Positions 5,635 through 7,073 of a stretch of 7,073 bases of DNA are shown in pieces. A program made the position numbers and the translations under genes. Each line of letters starts with the position of its first letter. The first letter of the stretch is position 1. This stretch comes from an uncultured archaeon (lineage in GTDB: Archaea > Thermoproteota > Nitrososphaeria > Conexivisphaerales > CALBHZ01): positions 1 to 7,073 of the forward strand of contig CALBHZ010000166.1 in the NCBI GenBank assembly GCA_937892815.1, given 5' to 3'. The notes under the pieces were generated by a model that was not told the DNA's origin, did not search any database, and worked only from the letters and a program-made list of their open reading frames with translations.

Positions 5635-5796
5635 ATGTTTAGCAGGGGAAGAGAAGTAACTTGTCCTAAATGTGGATTCAAATTTGATATAAGCTATGGC
5701 AGAACGTTTGCATGTTACGGATGTAACTACTCCGTTTTAGGAGATTGTGGATACATAAAATGTCCAAACTGTGGCCATGAATTCCCATCTACATAA
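5635..5796 (+). CDS. Small zinc-ribbon protein (53 aa), function unknown
   Basis: This short gene encodes a 53-residue protein made almost wholly of metal-binding knuckles: C10-P-K-C13-G, C27-Y-G-C30, C38, and C43-P-N-C46-G-H-E-F. Seven cysteines plus H48 are enough for two zinc sites or one rubredoxin-like pair. The first and last knuckles have the CPxCGxxF form common in archaeal zinc ribbons that contact nucleic acid or protein partners. It has no signal peptide or membrane segment. Support for a real gene comes from the regular Cys spacing, a TATA box at leaderless distance and a clean ATG and stop. Its last 8 bases overlap, tail to tail, the end of the COG2426-type gene on the other strand. 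It follows the C/D sRNA, but each has its own promoter. I do not recognise a named family and infer no role. Confidence 0.82.
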   Translation: MFSRGREVTCPKCGFKFDISYGRTFACYGCNYSVLGDCGYIKCPNCGHEFPST

Positions 5797-6265
5797 CCGC
5801 CCAAAGCTTAATTCCAAGGCTCATGGTTAAGGTAATTAATACGCTAAAAACCCCTCCTATTAGTAAAGCGAGGATAGCCTTCTTCTTCCTTATGCCGAAA
5901 ATGTAAGCCGCTAAACTGCCCGTCCATATTCCCGTTCCTGGAAGAGGTAGGGCAACGAAGGCTATCAGTCCTATAAGCCCCCATCCTAGATATGGCTTCG
6001 CTTTCTTCCTAACTTTACTAACGTATTTCAAATACGTGTTTGCGACTTTTCTTAAACGAGTTCTTTCTAGCTTAATCATTAAGGAATCAACCATAGGTAA
6101 GGCAATCGGTAAAGTAACCGAAAGAAAGACGATTCCTAAAATAGAAGGCAGGAGAGCTTCTACGATAGAGCAACCTTCTGTAATTCCGACGATTACCGCG
6201 TACCTTCCTTCAAAGGAGGGAACTAAGGATAGTAGGAATACGTAAATGTACTTATTTAAATCCAT
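5789..6265 (-). CDS. COG2426 / small multidrug-export-like (PF06695-type) membrane protein
   Basis: A 158-residue integral membrane protein. Two sequence blocks identify the family: LVPSFEGRYAV near 14-24 and LPLPGTGIWTGSLAAYIFGI near 107-126, both typical of the COG2426 proteins named 'small multi-drug export' and distantly like DedA-type proteins. Hydrophobic segments are visible at about 5-13 with a re-entrant-like stretch to 28, at 35-58, at 95-125 and at 129-152, separated by a very basic loop (about 64-92). The transport role is only a database name for the family; substrate and mechanism are unknown. The ATG at 6265 has an A/T-rich box about 25-35 nt upstream, consistent with a leaderless start. 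It is separated from the upstream methyltransferase gene by 44 nt and overlaps the zinc-ribbon gene by 8 bases. Confidence 0.85.
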   Translation of the reverse strand: MDLNKYIYVFLLSLVPSFEGRYAVIVGITEGCSIVEALLPSILGIVFLSVTLPIALPMVDSLMIKLERTRLRKVANTYLKYVSKVRKKAKPYLGWGLIGLIAFVALPLPGTGIWTGSLAAYIFGIRKKKAILALLIGGVFSVLITLTMSLGIKLWAVM

Positions 6266-6290
6266 TATGCACGTTATCGCTTCCGCTACT

Positions 6291-6300
6291 AATAATATTT
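6291..6300 (-). promoter_or_regulatory. Probable TATA box for the COG2426-type gene
   Basis: On the minus strand AAATATTATT lies 26-35 nt upstream of the ATG at 6265, fitting a leaderless promoter. It suggests this gene is transcribed separately from the methyltransferase gene just upstream, although read-through is possible. Confidence 0.45.
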
Positions 6301-6309
6301 ACATCGGGG

Positions 6310-6753
6310 TTATTGATATATTTCACACGATTTTATAAAATCGATTAATAACCTGTTCTTAACGATACATAACTTAGGTTTGAAAGCGAAGCTATACCTC
6401 CTAGTTAAGGATAAAACTTCTCCCGGATCCGCTACTCCTCCTAGATCTATCATTACCACATCTACTCTTCCATTTAAATGATCGTTAATTAGCTTCTTAA
6501 CCTCGTTTACCTCTGTAGCGTCCCTCACCTCAATTACAACATTAGTAAAGTCCTTCAACCTCTCCCTAGCTCTACTAACCTCTAAAGCGCTCTTATCTAC
6601 AGCGACCACCTTCTCGGCTATCTCGGCTACGATCTTAGTAGTTTTACCGGAAGCACATCCTATTTCGAGAACGCGATCTTTTCCTTTAATTAAAGCCCTC
6701 GCCGCCTTTCTGTACCTCTTCACATCGCTCGTTAAAATTACGCGAACTACCAT
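6310..6753 (-). CDS. Small class I SAM-dependent methyltransferase, substrate unknown
   Basis: A Rossmann-fold methyltransferase core. Motif I is VLEIGCASG at 28-36, and the acidic end of strand 2 is VVAVD with D53, which should bind the ribose of S-adenosylmethionine. RDATEV near 78-83 matches the adenine-side loop, and VVMIDLGG near 98-106 is the motif IV region. At 147 residues it is about as small as a functional class I enzyme can be and has no extra substrate domain, so the target (RNA, protein or small molecule) cannot be inferred. The ATG at 6753 is supported by an AAGGAGG sequence just upstream. It follows the helical-protein gene after 30 nt on the same strand, so the two are probably co-transcribed. 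Confidence 0.8.
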   Translation of the reverse strand: MVVRVILTSDVKRYRKAARALIKGKDRVLEIGCASGKTTKIVAEIAEKVVAVDKSALEVSRARERLKDFTNVVIEVRDATEVNEVKKLINDHLNGRVDVVMIDLGGVADPGEVLSLTRRYSFAFKPKLCIVKNRLLIDFIKSCEIYQ

Positions 6754-6756
6754 CTT

Positions 6757-6763
6757 CCTCCTT
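6757..6763 (-). promoter_or_regulatory. Shine-Dalgarno site of the methyltransferase gene
   Basis: On the minus strand AAGGAGG is followed by 3 nt and then the ATG at 6753. It is the clearest ribosome-binding site in the window and fits an internal operon gene, in contrast to the leaderless-looking genes elsewhere. The spacing is shorter than usual, but the only nearby alternative start is a GTG about ten codons downstream, which would be too far. Confidence 0.6.
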
Positions 6764-6783
6764 GACTTAACGGCTTCTAAAAA

Positions 6784-7073
6784 TTAAGAAAGCAAGTTCG
6801 TGATGCGGGCAATTTGCCTATTCCTCCTTTGTATTACCATTAAATCCTTAACGACTGTTTGCAGGGAGAAGCGGAGAGCTTGGAGTTTAGGATCTTTTAC
6901 ATTGCTCAATATCTTAATGTAGAACTTCAAGAACCCTATTAAGACGTTTAGCTGGGTATCCAATTTAGTTAAGTATGACGTTATGTGGGAGGAGAGGTCG
7001 AACATCCCTCTTCGCTTTCGATCATTAACTATCCTATCTACGAACCTCTCTAGATCGTTTAATACCTCTATAG
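6784..7073 (-). CDS. Partial helical protein of unknown function (5' end beyond window)
   Basis: The minus-strand frame ending at 6784 stays open to the window edge; a Met at 7005 is probably internal, because 22 further in-frame codons up to the edge read as a normal charged helix (IEVLNDLERFVDRIV). The visible 95 residues are rich in Leu, Ile, Lys and Arg in a heptad-like pattern with no Cys or Gly-rich motif and no membrane segment, so the protein is likely all-helical or coiled-coil. The C-terminus is basic (VIQRRNRQIARITNLLS). It precedes the small methyltransferase gene by 30 nt. A CdvB/Snf7-like or PhoU-like helical bundle crossed my mind, but no signature supports either, so I leave it unnamed. 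Confidence 0.65.
   Translation of the reverse strand, partial: IEVLNDLERFVDRIVNDRKRRGMFDLSSHITSYLTKLDTQLNVLIGFLKFYIKILSNVKDPKLQALRFSLQTVVKDLMVIQRRNRQIARITNLLS

Noticed and set aside
6036..6245. Plus-strand open frame opposite the COG2426-type gene
   Set aside because: Antisense shadow with no motif and no promoter.
6328..6343. Perfect 16-bp palindrome CGATTTTATAAAATCG
   Set aside because: It lies inside the 3' end of the methyltransferase gene, is mostly A/T, and codes for a sensible LIDFIKS stretch. No second copy is seen, so chance is the simplest explanation, though a terminator or binding site is not excluded.
1..7073. CRISPR arrays, insertion sequences, long direct repeats
   Set aside because: I saw no regularly spaced repeats, terminal inverted repeats or transposase motifs on either strand.

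Overview
The window looks like thermophilic archaeal DNA, probably from the TACK/Thermoproteota side or a related methyl-metabolising lineage. The clues are an archaeal RNA 2'-phosphotransferase with an N-terminal metal-binding knuckle, an archaeal-type tRNA 2-thiolation protein, an aminopropyltransferase with the GGGEG motif, a methanogen-type MtaA, TATA boxes placed about 25 nt before start codons (leaderless genes), and a box C/D guide RNA. The DNA is A+T-rich. I cannot name the organism. The first 68 bases are not genomic: they are an Illumina P7/Nextera adapter with its index, so the window starts at an uncleaned contig end.

Layout: 1-68 adapter; 69-929 (+) 5'-truncated aminopropyltransferase (speE-like); 945-1607 (-) kptA; 1745-2467 (+) short MetF-like methylenetetrahydropterin reductase homologue; 2496-3449 (+) TtuA/NcsA-type tRNA thiolation protein; 3496-3804 (-) remnant of a methanol corrinoid protein (mtaC); 3804-4829 (-) intact mtaA; 4826-5417 (-) broken mtaB; 5531-5588 (+) candidate C/D box sRNA with its own TATA box; 5635-5796 (+) a 53-residue zinc-ribbon protein; 5789-6265 (-) COG2426-type membrane protein; 6310-6753 (-) small SAM methyltransferase; 6784-7073 (-) partial helical protein of unknown function running off the window.

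The most striking item is the minus-strand block 3496-5417: a decayed methanol:coenzyme M methyltransferase operon in the order mtaB', mtaA, mtaC'. MtaB (methanol to corrinoid) survives as out-of-frame N- and C-terminal pieces with most of its catalytic core deleted. MtaC (corrinoid carrier) has lost its N-terminal helical domain, is frameshifted, and has Tyr where the cobalt-ligating His should be. MtaA (corrinoid to thiol) is full length with its zinc ligands in place. This suggests a lineage that recently lost methanol use but kept MtaA, perhaps to serve another methyltransferase system.

The second notable item is the C/D sRNA, whose box spacing (12-nt guides on both sides) and promoter placement fit the archaeal class well. 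The remaining genes are mostly housekeeping: polyamine synthesis, tRNA repair/splicing, tRNA thiolation and one-carbon metabolism.
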